A DNA stretch of 64,000 nt from Eopsaltria australis (taxonomy: Eukaryota > Chordata > Aves > Passeriformes > Petroicidae): positions 6,935,501 through 6,999,500 of the forward strand of contig JAVTVJ010011652.1 of assembly GCA_034509425.1 (NCBI GenBank). The letters run 5' to 3'. The translations under genes were made by a program, and so were the position numbers. Below the pieces are notes generated by a model. That model did no database searches, was not told where the DNA came from, and was given only the letters and a program-made list of their open reading frames with translations. This document shows positions 41,161 through 64,000 of this stretch, one piece after another. Position 1 is the first letter of the stretch, and each line of letters begins with the position of its first letter.

Positions 41161-44070
41161 AATGCTTGGTGCTTTGTGGCATGTTGCTAAGATTATGAGG
41201 GCTGTGCTGGAGTTGGTGGGAAGAGATGGGACTGGTCTATGGGGTCCTGGCAGGATGGGTGACTGGGGAAGAGTGGGAGCATCTTTGGGAATTGGTCATG
41301 TGAAGCACTGAGGAGCAGGGGCAGTGAATCTTCTGTGAGGGCACGCCTGGTCCTGCCATTGCCCCAGGAAGCAGTGGAGAGGGATGAGGCTTCTATTATC
41401 ACCATCTGCATCAGCCAGGAAAGCATGGGGAGGGCAGATAAACATTTTGTCTTGGACACAGAGCGTGAGAAGGGGCTTTTCCATGGTGGGAAGGGGAACA
41501 TCCCTACACTACCACTACCTCCAACACTGCCAGGGCTGTTTCCCACAGATGTTACCAAGGTCCACTTCCTTGCCCCTCTGCCCCTGCAAGACACATGCCC
41601 AGGGTGGCACCAGGGCACAGCACAGCCTGTGCTCACCAGGAACTGAAAACCTGCTTAAATAGACAAGAATACCCAGGGAAGGCCAGTGTTGTCACACACA
41701 GGGCTGTCCCCAGCTGAGACAGGCAGCCCTGGGCACTGCTGAGCTCAGCCCTCCCCTACAAACAAACTCCTCATGTCAACCAAACCACACCTAAGAAGCT
41801 TTCCCCCATCAGCACCACCACAGAAGGCCCAAGTGCCACACAGAAAAGCAATACTAAATGGAGACAGCTGGTAGCCAACACTCAACACCTGACACTTACG
41901 GGATTGCTGAAAACTCCAGAGCACTGGGTCCCTGAGAGCTCGGTTTTGGGGTCTGGAGAGGAGCTAACGTACCCAGTGTGGCTGGCTGCAGGAAGGGTTC
42001 CAAGGAGCTGTTCCCGAGCCCTTTCACCAAAGGCCATGCTGGGCTCTGCTATGTTTAAACTTTGTTTCTCCAAGTTTAGCTACTTGAATTTTTTAAGCTT
42101 TAGCTCAGCAGATGGGCAAGGCATGTGGCTGCAGAAAGGGAGGTCTGGGGAGCTCCACGCATTCCTCCTTCCCAGTCAGTCACCACAAATAGCTCACTCC
42201 CAGCCCAGGGCTATTTCTGACTGAGATGGGGAGAAGAGTCTTCAAGGCTGGAGCAATGGAAAGTATTTGACCCTCACTTCATGGTGGGAAAATGTCGGGC
42301 AAAGCCTGCCAGACACACAGGCACTGCCTGGCCTTGTACCATCCTGTCCACCCTGTGCTGGCTCCACCATGAAGTTGTGGTAACTCACGGACCAAGAGCC
42401 AGGGTGAAGCGTCTTGCCCTGGCTGGCACTGGAGCCATGGTCACAGCCCAAGCTTCCAGCCCACACCTTCCCCAGGCTGATCAGTCCATGGCAGATCAGC
42501 ACCAGCTGCCACTTCCCAGAAGCTGGTGGCCTGGCAGTACCTGCATCTCCAATCACACTGCAGAGCCTCAGGGAAAGCTCCTGCTGCTCTCCTTGCAACC
42601 TGTCTCCCAGGCCAGGGACAGACATGCTCTGCTTTTGCCCACCAGCAGTATGCTCTCCTGCAGCAAAAGTTTGGTGGAAGCAAGGTAAGTGTGGGAGGAA
42701 CAAGCCTCACCCCCTGCCCCAAGCTCTCCCTGATGTGATTTCTGGTTTCTCTCACATTCCCCACCACTTCACATCCACCTCCCCTGCTCCACAGAGCCAG
42801 AGGGGGCTCACAGGGGCTGAATGAACCAAACCCTACCAGTGACAGGAGCCCGAGGCTCACTGCCCTTAGCCACAACACAGCAGATACTGTGTGCTGGGCA
42901 CTGCCACTTCTGACCAGGTCACAGTCATCAGAGCTGCTCCCAGCTCCTCTTCCACCTCCTCACTGCACAGAGCAAGGCCCAGCTGCAGCTCAGTATCAGG
43001 ATATGCCCAACATGATGGAGGGTGCAAAGCCCTGTGCCAGTCCCTGAGCAGCAGCCATTCCAACCTCCAGCCTGAAGCCCCGGCATGGCAAACATGGATA
43101 AAGAAATTCTGTAACTGCAGAGCCACTGTTCCACCCTGGCCCTGCACAAGGGTGCTTTCTCTCCAGGAGATGGCCCTGGGGGCCACTGTGCTGCAGAGCC
43201 TGGCCATGACAGGAGGTGCTACTGGAGCCTTGAGGACACAGAGCCCTGGGTACAGCTCTGGGCACAGCTCCCACCCTCCTGTGTGGCCTGGACCTCAGTA
43301 GCCAAAACCTATCCCACCTCCCTGAAGGTACCTGGCCTTTTACACCCTCCCTTCCAGAAGTCCTGGGCTCTCTCTATCCTGTTCCTCCATCCCACTGCTC
43401 ATTACCCCAAAGTTGGCCTCCACATTAATTCTACTTATGTCATGTTTGCAGCATCCCACCACCCTCCACTGGCTGCCAGGGACAGGCACACACAGGGGAG
43501 CAGGAGTCCTCAAGGACCTGCCACTCTCTGTCCTGCAGATACATCATGGGAGAGTGAGGTGCAGAAAAAATCCCCACAATGTTTGAGCAGCTGCTGCCCA
43601 ACTTGCTAACCCAGGGCTTGGCAGCTCAAGAGCTGAGCACGGAGGAAAGCCAGGTGCAGGGAGAGCAGCTGGGTGAAACAGCTGCGAGGAGGAGAGGGGC
43701 TGAGGGATGGCAGAAGCACGACAGGGCTGTATCTGACACACAGGAAAGGGACTGCTCCTCTGCCAGTGTGAGCTGGGAGTGATGGTGGGCAAGGGACTAA
43801 GCACAGGCTCGCTCTCCTGCTCAGAAATGTCTCTGTTGCTGCAGGATCCACACAGCTCCACTGCCAAAGTCCCAAAGTGAGGGGAGAAGCCAGCAGCACC
43901 CAAGTGCAGGGGGATGGACTGACTCACTCCACCTTCTCCTGTCCCACGGAGTCACCGTTGTCCCCAGCCACGTCCCTCACTGGTGACCCCCAGTCTCACC
44001 CCGACTGGCAGGAACACGCGCTACAGACAGACAGCATCTACACTTAGAGACAAACATGACCTGTGGAGAG
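41161..44070. other. Intergenic spacer between convergent NT5C2 and CNNM2
   Basis: About 2.9 kb of GC-rich DNA separates the two inferred poly(A) sites. It is open on both strands in many frames (for example 42242-42703 minus, 42281-42688 plus, 42441-42878 minus). None of these shows a recognisable family, splice sites or a strand preference. I see no RNA gene and no repeat family I can name. Confidence 0.7.
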
Positions 44071-44090
44071 CAGGTTGTAAATAAGGGGTT

Positions 44091-44096
44091 TTTATT
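44091..44096 (-). promoter_or_regulatory. CNNM2: CNNM2 distal poly(A) signal AATAAA (minus strand)
   Basis: TTTATT on the plus strand reads AATAAA on the minus strand. Beyond it on the minus strand is a T/G-rich stretch (reading 'gatgctgtctgtctgtag') at about 44022-44040, compatible with a downstream element. It ends a long AT-rich segment typical of 3'UTR ends, and is the last good candidate before the GC-rich spacer. Confidence 0.6.
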
Positions 44097-44459
44097 ACTC
44101 AGAGAAAAAGACCCTCACCCTTGAGGGAACTTCAAAAAGTCAGCTGCTTGCCATTGCCACCAGCTTCCCAGCCAGCCCCTGATCAGCAAAACCACCAGCA
44201 CAGCCCTCCCCAGCTTGAGGACTTACGGGCCCAAACCCACCAAAGTGAAGAGCAACACCTGGCTCTAAAGGAGCACGATCCAGCCTCTCTGTGGCTCTTG
44301 GCAGCTGAAGTGGAGATTAAAGACTGTTAAATGTGCCAGTAGCAGAGATCTGGGTACGGGATCACAGACATCAGCCACACCACCCACATGCCAAAATCTG
44401 TCCCTTGGAAATGAGGGGGGAGCATAGAGGAGGGAAAAATGCATAAACTGGAATGTTCA

Positions 44460-44780
44460 ACAGAAAAAAAAAATCATCATTTATCTAAAAAGAATAGAAA
44501 TAAACAAAATGCTTTAAAACAAAATCACAAAATATACAAATAAATCTGGTACAAAATAAATAGGAAAGATTGGAAATCTACAACAAAATTGGAATAATTA
44601 TAAAATTAATTCGTATGACAATCAGTATATGAAACGTATACACTTCATTCAGGATTTCAGTTGTGCTTATTCAGGTTTATGTACACACACAGAAATACTG
44701 TAGTCAGAATACTACAACTCTGGAAACCCGAAGTCATGTACAATATGATACAATTCGCAAAGACCAACACGATGGCAAAT
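44460..44780 (-). promoter_or_regulatory. CNNM2: AU-rich terminal 3'UTR block with a Pumilio-type site
   Basis: About 320 bases are strongly AT-rich between GC-rich flanks. Read on the minus (CNNM2 sense) strand, they contain a UGUACAUA Pumilio-response consensus at 44678-44685. They also contain several AUUUA motifs, including UAUUUAUUU at about 44553-44561. The composition contrast suggests retained regulatory sequence near the 3' end of the mRNA. Function is inferred from motifs only. Confidence 0.45.
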
Positions 44781-47700
44781 AAGACACAGGGAAGAGCTGG
44801 CTGGAGTGGGATCAGACAGCCATGAGAACGCACTGCGAAGGGAGAGCCGCCTCACTCCGGAATGGGGGAGCCAGCAGCAACCAGGACAGGGCTCGGGGCA
44901 GCCAGGAAGGAGAAAGGTTTGGTGTGAGACCTCCGGCTGCTGAGCACCAGCTGCTCATGGCTTCCAGGAACACATCTCAAGTATTTGGGGTTTCAGATTC
45001 ACTGTGTTTGGCATTCAGGCACCTGCCTGGTGATTCAGGTGGCAGGCTGGCTCTGAGGTCCCTCAGCAAGGCCTGACCCTGAACTGCTCATAAGCCACCC
45101 TTGTGCTCAGGAGAACATGGCTCAAATGGGACCGCAGCACTGCTGCTGGGGTCCTGGTGGGTTTCCGCACCCCAAATTCCATGTGGTCTCCGAGGAAGGC
45201 AGAGTCCCTTGAGCAACATCTCCTACCCTCAGTGTGACAAATGAAGACAGAATGGCTGCAGCATAGCCCGTTCCTGACTGCTGCCCCTCCTTCTCACCTT
45301 CCTGAACACTCAACTAAAGCCCAGTGAGCGCAGCAGAGCAGCAGCTGAGGCCAATGTGAGCACAGCTGCCACAGGAGCCACACTGTTGAATCCAAGCCAG
45401 CACAACGCAGAAGGACAGAGCCTGTACCCTGGGTGAAAACCCACCAGCCAAGCCAGCCTAGCCCAGCCTGCTGGACCTGAGATTTTACAGCAGGAATGAC
45501 ACTAGAGCTGATCTAGGACTGGCCAGTCTGTTGCTTCTGAGAAGAGGAGCTCATCAGGAACCCCTTGTCCTCCCACAGTGATCTTTGGGGCTTGCATTTC
45601 ATATTGGCACTTCCAACTAAAGGCATCTGACACCAACTACTTTTTCACTTGTACTTGGAAGGATTTGGTTCAATAGTGATGCTCAGAGGATAAAACAACA
45701 CCTCCTGTTATAAAGCTCTGTGATCAGCAAACAGTTGAGAAGGGATGCTGGGAAGCACTGAATGCTGGGATAAGCCCTTCCTCCCCAACAAATCTTGCCA
45801 CCAGCAACTGCCATGCTGCTTTCAGGAGGGGAAGACAACAAAGAAATCAAATCCACCCCTGAAGCATTGGAACCACCTGCAGCCTTTGCATGTTTCAGGC
45901 TCACAACAGCTGACAAGCCTCCAGTCTGGTTCCATGACAGGCCACTTCTGTCGAGTCCACACAAACCTCTGCTTCTGGGGGAGGACCAAAAACCAAGCAC
46001 TTCCTTAGCCAGAAATCTACACTAGAGGAGCAAGAGCAGCCAGGGAACCATCTGCTGCAGGATCCTACTGATCAGCCCTGCTCAGAAGAAAACAGAAGGC
46101 AAAACCTGAGAGGAGAATGATGTTTTTCAGCTGGAACAGAAGACCAGCAGCTTTGAGTACCGTATTTCCAAAGTGAAGAACCGCTATATAGTCTGACCTC
46201 AGGATAACAAGAAAACAAAACTTTGACTGAATTCAGTGCTACCAACAACTCCATCTGCCACCTGTACCGTGCCACTGGCTGGAGGCAGCTTTTCAGCAAC
46301 CCTTTCCCATCCGTGCAGCTCAGGAAAATATGCACACACCAGATGGAAAAGCTCCACTGTACCACCTTGGACTCACAGCACATCTCCTCCTCTGGATGCA
46401 GCCCTGAGACTGCTGCAGAGGAACAGAACCCAGCATGAAGCCAGGCTCCAGGACAAGAGCAAGACACCAAGCAGGATTGTTGAGTGGGCTCTGCAGGAAG
46501 CCATGGATGCCCAGGTCCCCTGTGCTGCCCATACATGGGAGTGAGGCCAGAATCACCAGAGACGTAACACCAACAAGAGACCTGCAGCTGATGGACCAGG
46601 TGTAACAGCAGTGCAGGGATGAGGGCAGCTGCCCAGCACAGCCTGTGGTGCAGAGCCTGTCCTCCCTGGTGGCTAAGTCAGATGAAGGCTGCTCTCCCAT
46701 CCATGCCACAGGAGGATGCCCCATTGTGCTGGTTAAGCTCATCATTCCACCGCTGGGCCAAACCAACCCTCAGTATCCAGGGAACAGGTACTTCTTTGGG
46801 TCTGTGTAGAGCCCCAGTGTAGAGCCAGGTGGTGGGACAGGCTGTACCACACCACAGCCAGGGCTCCTGCCTTGGGACAGGGCACAGTGTGGACACAGGG
46901 ACCCCTCAATGCCGGGTGGGCACCTTTGGGATGAAGCCTCAAGTCAGCATTACAAGAGGTACTCTGCAGCATCCTTCCCCACCCCCAGCCCCAGTTTTCT
47001 ATTGGTAATCCAGACACTGGATAACTTGACAACTGGTACACAGGTACTAGATTTAGAACCACAGATGTGTGTATTAGACATAGTATAAAACATGGTACAT
47101 CTTTCATGTGGGAATGATTTCTATAGAGAACGTAATTCTGCACAAGGAAGATGCATGTTCCAAGGGGTCCTGGAGAATGTGGCTGTGTTCTCCATCATGT
47201 AGGACACTTATGCAGGATGCTCGTGAGGAGAAAGGGCTGCTCCTTGCCATTGGCACCCCCACATCCCTTGGCTGAGCTCTGCAGAGATCACAGGAAGCAC
47301 CACTGCTGCCCAAGCAGCCCCTCACATAAAGCTACCTCTTTGGTTTTCTTTGAGCTGATTTGAACCAGAGCCTGACACCACCAGTGCCAAATCTCATCCT
47401 CATCCGAGCTGGGCCCTGAAGGCTGAGAAGCAGCAATGGGTGATGTGCATGGGCCAGCAGGCAACTTGCCCTGCTGCCCCTGAGCTTTCTCCAGGTCTGA
47501 GTGCAAAGGGCCAGATCCTGAGACTCCTACTCTTGCCAGCTCCACCCACACAAAAAGGCACTTAAAGAAAAGAAGAAAAACAAACAAAAAAGCCCCCAGT
47601 GGTGAGGAAAAGGGGAGCAAGTCCAGGAGAAGATAGGACAAACAGAAAAGCAAGCACAATGTGAATGAGTGGCTGACCCCTCTTCCAACAGGCCCAAGAA

Positions 47701-48661
47701 CTGCACACCTCCAGCAGCCAGCTCCAGCTACCCCTGTACAGGTCTCAGCATCATCCCATTCCTGCTCAGTCTGGAGCAGGAGCTTACAGGGGCAAAAAGA
47801 GCGTGAGAGGGAACTACACACAACACAGGTATGGAGCACAAGTGGTGAGCAGAAGGATCTGCCCTGTGGAGCTTCCTCTCCTGGTGCATCTGGATGGGGG
47901 AAGCACCTTTTCCTGCCACGCCAGCCTCAGGGGCCCCTGCCCACCAGCCAGCCCTGACACCCTGCCACCATTCCTCATCCCACTGTGGGATAACCCATCC
48001 AGAGCTCCTCCAGGGCAGCAGTCTTCAGCTGCACCAGGATTTCAGGGAGTGGACAAGCTGGGAATCAAACAACAAGCACTCTGTAAACTCCAGAGGGTCT
48101 GAGCTTGTGGCACAGAGCGGCTGAGGCCGGTTTGCTAAGCCCCCCACTGACCCCTCTCCTCTCAGAACTCATGTGCTTCGTATGATCTCCACATCACCAG
48201 AGTCAGTCTCGTTTGGAGAAAGATTCTCACTGGAAAGCAAGAACATTCCTTCACTCTTTACAAAGATTTGGCAATACACAGAATTAAAAAAAAAAAATCA
48301 TAGTTACAACAGATTCAGGTTCATTTCGTTTAAAGGAAATTCAACCAACAGGAGTGTAAAAGATATAATTCACAGTTGTGCATTTAAGATATTAGTGTTG
48401 AAAACCTCACTTCAAAGAACTCTTGTGCAAAATTGTATTGACAGTAGAAACCATGGCTAGATGCCTTCCCAGCCTCCCCCGGCCAACAGGCCATCATCCA
48501 CCCTGCTGCCTGCACGCACAGGCAGACGGGCGAGGGGAACAAAGGTGGCAGCAGGAGTTGACATAGGAAGATGCAGTATCCTTTCTACAAGTCAAAGCCT
48601 GGCCAAGGTCTGAGGTCAAGTCCAACGATTCCCAAAGCCACCAGCTGGTGCCCCACGCCGC

Positions 48662-48842
48662 GGTGACCAGCCAAGTGTCCTCATGGCACTGCAGCTCGGT
48701 GACCGGCCGAGTGTCCCTCATGGCACTGCAGCTCGGTGACCAGCTGAGTGTCCTCATGGCACTGCAGCTCGGTGACCAGCTGAGTGTCCTCATGGCACTG
48801 CAGCTCGGTGACCGGCCGAGTGTCCTCATGGCACTGCAGCTC
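48662..48842. repeat. 36-bp tandem minisatellite, about five copies
   Basis: Units begin 'tcctcatggcactgcagctc' and continue 'ggtgaccrgcygagtg'. Full copies lie at 48678-48713, 48714-48750 (one extra C, 37 bp), 48751-48786 and 48787-48822, with partial copies at 48662-48677 and 48823-48842. Copies differ mainly at two sites (ccggccgag versus ccagctgag), with a variant ccagccaag in the first partial copy. The multiple-of-three unit keeps frames open on both strands and explains the 205-codon minus frame and the 160-codon plus frame over it. Confidence 0.95.
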
Positions 48843-49373
48843 AGCATCCGAGCGCCCTGCAAGGCAGAGGGAGCAGATGTGCTCAGGCAGGACACCCCTG
48901 CAAGGGCATGGATTGGATGCTGTGGCATCTCCACTGCAGTCAGGAGAGCCACCCCGAGGCTCAGAGGGATCCTGAGCTGGGCGCGGGGCTCCTCCACTGT
49001 GATGGTTCCCACCAGGAGAGCTGGGAACCCCTTGCATTTTTTAAACAGTAAAACTGTAAATACCCTGAGAACAGGGAGACTGGATTTTTTCCCCTCCAGG
49101 GAGAGGACCATGATTTGTTCTTCAAGCTAATTAGTAGTAGCAGCTCCTAACCCCTCTGGGTCAGGTACAAATTTTCCATATGAAACACATCTATAATCAA
49201 CTATTTTATGGAAATTAAGTGAAATTACTTCACTTTCCATTATTTGATCTGTACAAATGATGAAAAACAGTCATGCAAAAAATCGCCTGCAAATTTTGGA
49301 ACAGTGCAGCATGGGCAGAAGCAGGAGGTATTTGCTTTGGGATCACATGGCTTTGGTTGGAAAAAATTGGTGC

Positions 49374-49418
49374 TTTTTTTTTTCTTTTTTTTTGGCGTTT
49401 TTCTTTTCTTTTTTTTTG
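49374..49418. repeat. T-rich tract (A-rich in CNNM2 sense)
   Basis: Long T runs are broken by single C and G residues. On the minus strand this is an A-rich tract within the inferred CNNM2 3'UTR, and it produces a lysine-rich stretch in a chance frame. Confidence 0.75.
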
Positions 49419-50429
49419 TAAAAAGGGAAACAGACATTGAAACAAATCCATAACCTGCCATAAGAAGCAGAAGTCAGATCCAGTGAGCAACCTCATCCCG
49501 GAGAGAGCTGCCTTGACTTGAGCCTTCCCTCCTTTGGCAGGTTTGACAAAATGGATACTGCATCTCAAGTTCACCACCGTGTCAAACACTTCCAACAAAC
49601 TTTTACATTCAGCAACACTAGATAAAAACTGGTGAGACAAGTTCCTCACCAAGGACAAACGCTGTAACATCTGGACATTTTGCTCTGTGAGAAAGGTGCA
49701 ATATTGGCAGCTCTCTGGGAAGGTGTAGGGTTTAGGCCAGCCTCTGGTGCCACCAAGCCATGTGCTCTCAGTGGTGCTGGGCTGGTGCACATCAGAGCAA
49801 AGGTGGGATGGAGGCTAAGGAAACACTTTTAGATGGGAAAAAGTCAAAAAGCCACATGTGAGAGCAAGGCTTTGGAGAGCCTGTTTCCTCCTCACTGGGT
49901 GCACAAGTTGATTATTGTGCAATTTCTATGCCCCTTGCAGGGACTTCATCCTCGTGGGTGGCTCCCACCAGGGTGGACAGCAAAAACTAGGGCTGCTTTC
50001 TGAAGCTGGAAAATAGAGAAGGAGGAGGAGGAGGGAGACAGGCAAACCCAATTGGCTCTGACACCACACACTCCAATTCCCACAGGGAGATCCTGCAATG
50101 GAATATTGCACCTTTCCAGCCACCAGCCACACAGACGGACCACGGGAACTTGGAGCGAGTGCCTTCCCCAGCCCATAAGCAGGAGAGACAGGGCAGGCCT
50201 GGAGGCACAGAGAACTCTGGCAGTTGCATTTGGGGCTGGGGGCTTCTTTGGGTGTCCCCAAAGAGATTATCCATGTGTAAAGAAAGGGAAATGCTACATA
50301 GCCAGGGGCCATGGCAGGGTCTTGAAACAGAGAAACCACAAAGCCTGATTTATCAATCCAGATATTGAGGGCAATTTTGTTTGAGACAGCACTGGAAGGA
50401 GAGAGGATTGTGGGGGACAACTTTCTTGT

Positions 50430-50435
50430 TTTATT
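50430..50435 (-). promoter_or_regulatory. CNNM2: Possible proximal CNNM2 poly(A) signal AATAAA (minus strand)
   Basis: TTTATT on plus gives AATAAA on minus, about 1.5 kb after the CNNM2 stop codon. The minus-strand sequence beyond it is only modestly T/G-rich, so use is uncertain. Confidence 0.35.
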
Positions 50436-51937
50436 CATTTGAGGACTTGTACTCCATCTACGGGAATGGGTGATGCACAACTGCCATAGGGTGCCTCTTG
50501 CTGGCCCCCTGTCTGCATCCAGGTTTTTGGGGTGGAGGAATTGGTTTCTGCTGCCCAAGGCAGGTGTAGCCTTGCACTGGTGGCAGCTGGGTGGGAGGCT
50601 CTCTGCTCTGCTACCTTGGTAATCCCTACAATGGCTGTTAAAAGGGGCAAGAGAGAGGGAAATGCACTAAATCCACTCAAAGGAATGAATGTGGCTGGGA
50701 ACAGTCTGGAAATGAACCTCTCTGAATCCCTGAAGTGCAATACACTCGCGTCTGGAAAGTTTTGTAGCTCTTGGAGAGGAGAGGATGGTTCTAGCTCCTC
50801 AGCAGTGCCCATCCTTGCACTGGCAGAGGTTTACTGTCACCTGGAGCATGTACTTTGGGTGTAATTGTAGCAGCATCTTCTGTGTTAATATTAGAGATTA
50901 CAGGGGGGACAGGGACTGATGTTCTGATACTCAGCAAAGGCTGCACATCTGCTCTGGCCAAGGTAACGGTGCCCAGACCGCTACAGCACGGGAGCGTTGA
51001 AAGACTTGGCATCTGAGGGTGCACACATTACTTCACCATGCAATTGTCAGGAACATCAATGAAAAATCACCCAGTTACTTCACTATGGAGTATCACACCC
51101 GGCTTTCATTTCACCAGACTGCAGTTTTGCTGATTAATTCCTTACCCCCAGTATCATCTTCAACATACACAAAGGTTTTGGAGGTTACAAAACTGTAAGT
51201 GTAACAATGCTTTTGCCTGTTTAACAAAGAAACCTTCTGAAATTTGAAACATTATTAAATACCAAAGTAACCACTCCTTCCCTGAAAATTAACTGCAAGA
51301 ATGTAATAATCCTCATCTCTTGGTCCTCCAGGTGGCTGAAACCAGAGGTTCCTTGAAGCTTGCTCATTCTTAGGACACAAATAACATACAAGTACCAGTT
51401 ACTAACTTTTTCAACAGGGCAACAAAAAGGACCACAGAGGGGTGAGAAGAGGACTAAGGACATTGGAGCCATTCACAAAACCATGACAGAGCCCATTTGA
51501 GGTTCATGAGGGACAGAAACAATTTAAAACTCTGCAAAATACTTTTTAAAAACATGATCTCTCTTGAAAAAATAATGGAGGAGCTTTTAAACTTCTCCAT
51601 ATGTGTTTGGGGAGGAAAAACCCAACAAGGATCAAAAGTACAGATAAAAAATAAACATAATTCTACTTTGCAAGAAGAATTTTCATCGTTCTCAAGGGTG
51701 GCTCACCATTCCCAAATTACGTTTGGGTCTTTAGTCTCTCTTGCTCTTTGCTCCTTTCTTCCTGTTTCTTCCTCTTCTGCTCCCAGAACGGACGCAAAAG
51801 TCTTTGGTCTCAGAACACTGGATGCAGCAGTGTTGCAAGCACGCACTAACGGTGTTCACACTCAGGGAGGAGGCAGGAAGGAGCGAGGGCTGGTCCTGCT
51901 GAGGAGATGGGATGGGTGGGTTGTGGGGAGTCAGCTC

Positions 51938-64000
<12,063 letters not shown>

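Larger units (their letters stand above)
44070..51937 (-). other. CNNM2: CNNM2 3' untranslated region, long form (inferred)
   Basis: From the CNNM2 stop codon the minus strand continues for about 7.9 kb before the distal poly(A) signal at 44091-44096. An alternative AATAAA at 50430-50435 would give a 1.5-kb form. AT-rich blocks at about 44460-44780, 48230-48440 and 49140-49460 alternate with GC-rich stretches. A 36-bp minisatellite lies at 48662-48842. Long chance frames such as 47288-47839, 48494-49111 and 49230-49790 (minus) lie inside it. The extent is inferred from signals alone, and part of it could be intergenic. Confidence 0.5.

Noticed and set aside
42242..43301. Several overlapping 110-150-codon frames on both strands in the spacer, one with a signal-peptide-like start
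   Set aside because: Stops are rare because the DNA is GC-rich. The frames overlap on both strands, show no family and have no splice or promoter context.
48494..49130. 205-codon minus and 160-codon plus frames with repeated LQCHED or MALQLGD units
   Set aside because: The repeats are the 36-bp minisatellite read in frame. Both strands stay open because the unit is a multiple of three, so there is no sign of a real repeat protein.
49230..49790. 186-codon minus frame with lysine-rich stretch
   Set aside because: The lysines come from the A-rich tract at 49374-49418 within the inferred 3'UTR.

Overview
This is vertebrate nuclear DNA, almost certainly from a bird and probably a songbird. It has short coding exons split by GT-AG introns, long AT-leaning introns, a typical avian CR1 LINE 3' end (about 6845-6980) and an avian-style solo LTR (about 25633-26320). 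Nothing is prokaryotic: there are no operons, CRISPR arrays or plasmid features. Almost all open frames over 60 codons are chance frames in introns or UTRs.

The window holds two protein-coding genes that converge tail to tail. The first, on the plus strand, is NT5C2 (cytosolic purine 5'-nucleotidase II). Sixteen consecutive coding exons lie between 10383 and 39674. They encode residues 35 to 566 in human-based numbering, plus the last base of codon 34. The missing 34 N-terminal codons and the promoter lie upstream of the window, so bases 1-10382 are intron. Every junction I placed is GT-AG and the reading frame closes through all sixteen exons to a TAA. A 3'UTR of about 1.5 kb follows, with poly(A) signals at 41066 and 41138.

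The second gene, on the minus strand, is CNNM2 (cyclin M2, magnesium homeostasis). Its last five coding exons lie between 63746 and 51938 and encode the C-terminal 240 or so residues: the cyclic-nucleotide-binding homology domain and the cytosolic tail. One is a 66-nt exon matching the known alternatively spliced exon 6. The long first exon and the CBS-pair exons lie beyond base 64000. The CNNM2 3'UTR probably runs about 7.9 kb, to a poly(A) signal at 44091-44096. That leaves about 2.9 kb of gene-free spacer between the two transcripts. The same convergent pair occurs at human 10q24.32.

Layout: 1-10382 NT5C2 intron (CR1 near 6.9 kb, CpG-dense patch near 9.1 kb); 10383-39674 NT5C2 exons and introns (LINE relic at 22.6 kb and solo LTR at 26 kb, both in the 16.8-kb intron); 39675 to about 41160 NT5C2 3'UTR; about 41160-44075 spacer; about 44075-51937 CNNM2 3'UTR, with a 36-bp minisatellite at 48.7 kb; 51938-64000 CNNM2 exons and introns. 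The two proteins are not known to share a pathway; their adjacency is conserved synteny. I found no new multi-gene system. The items most worth a second look are the CpG patch, the 3'UTR minisatellite, a perfect 27-bp palindrome in a CNNM2 intron, a weak NT5C2 splice donor and the LINE relic. Comparisons with human proteins are from memory of those sequences.
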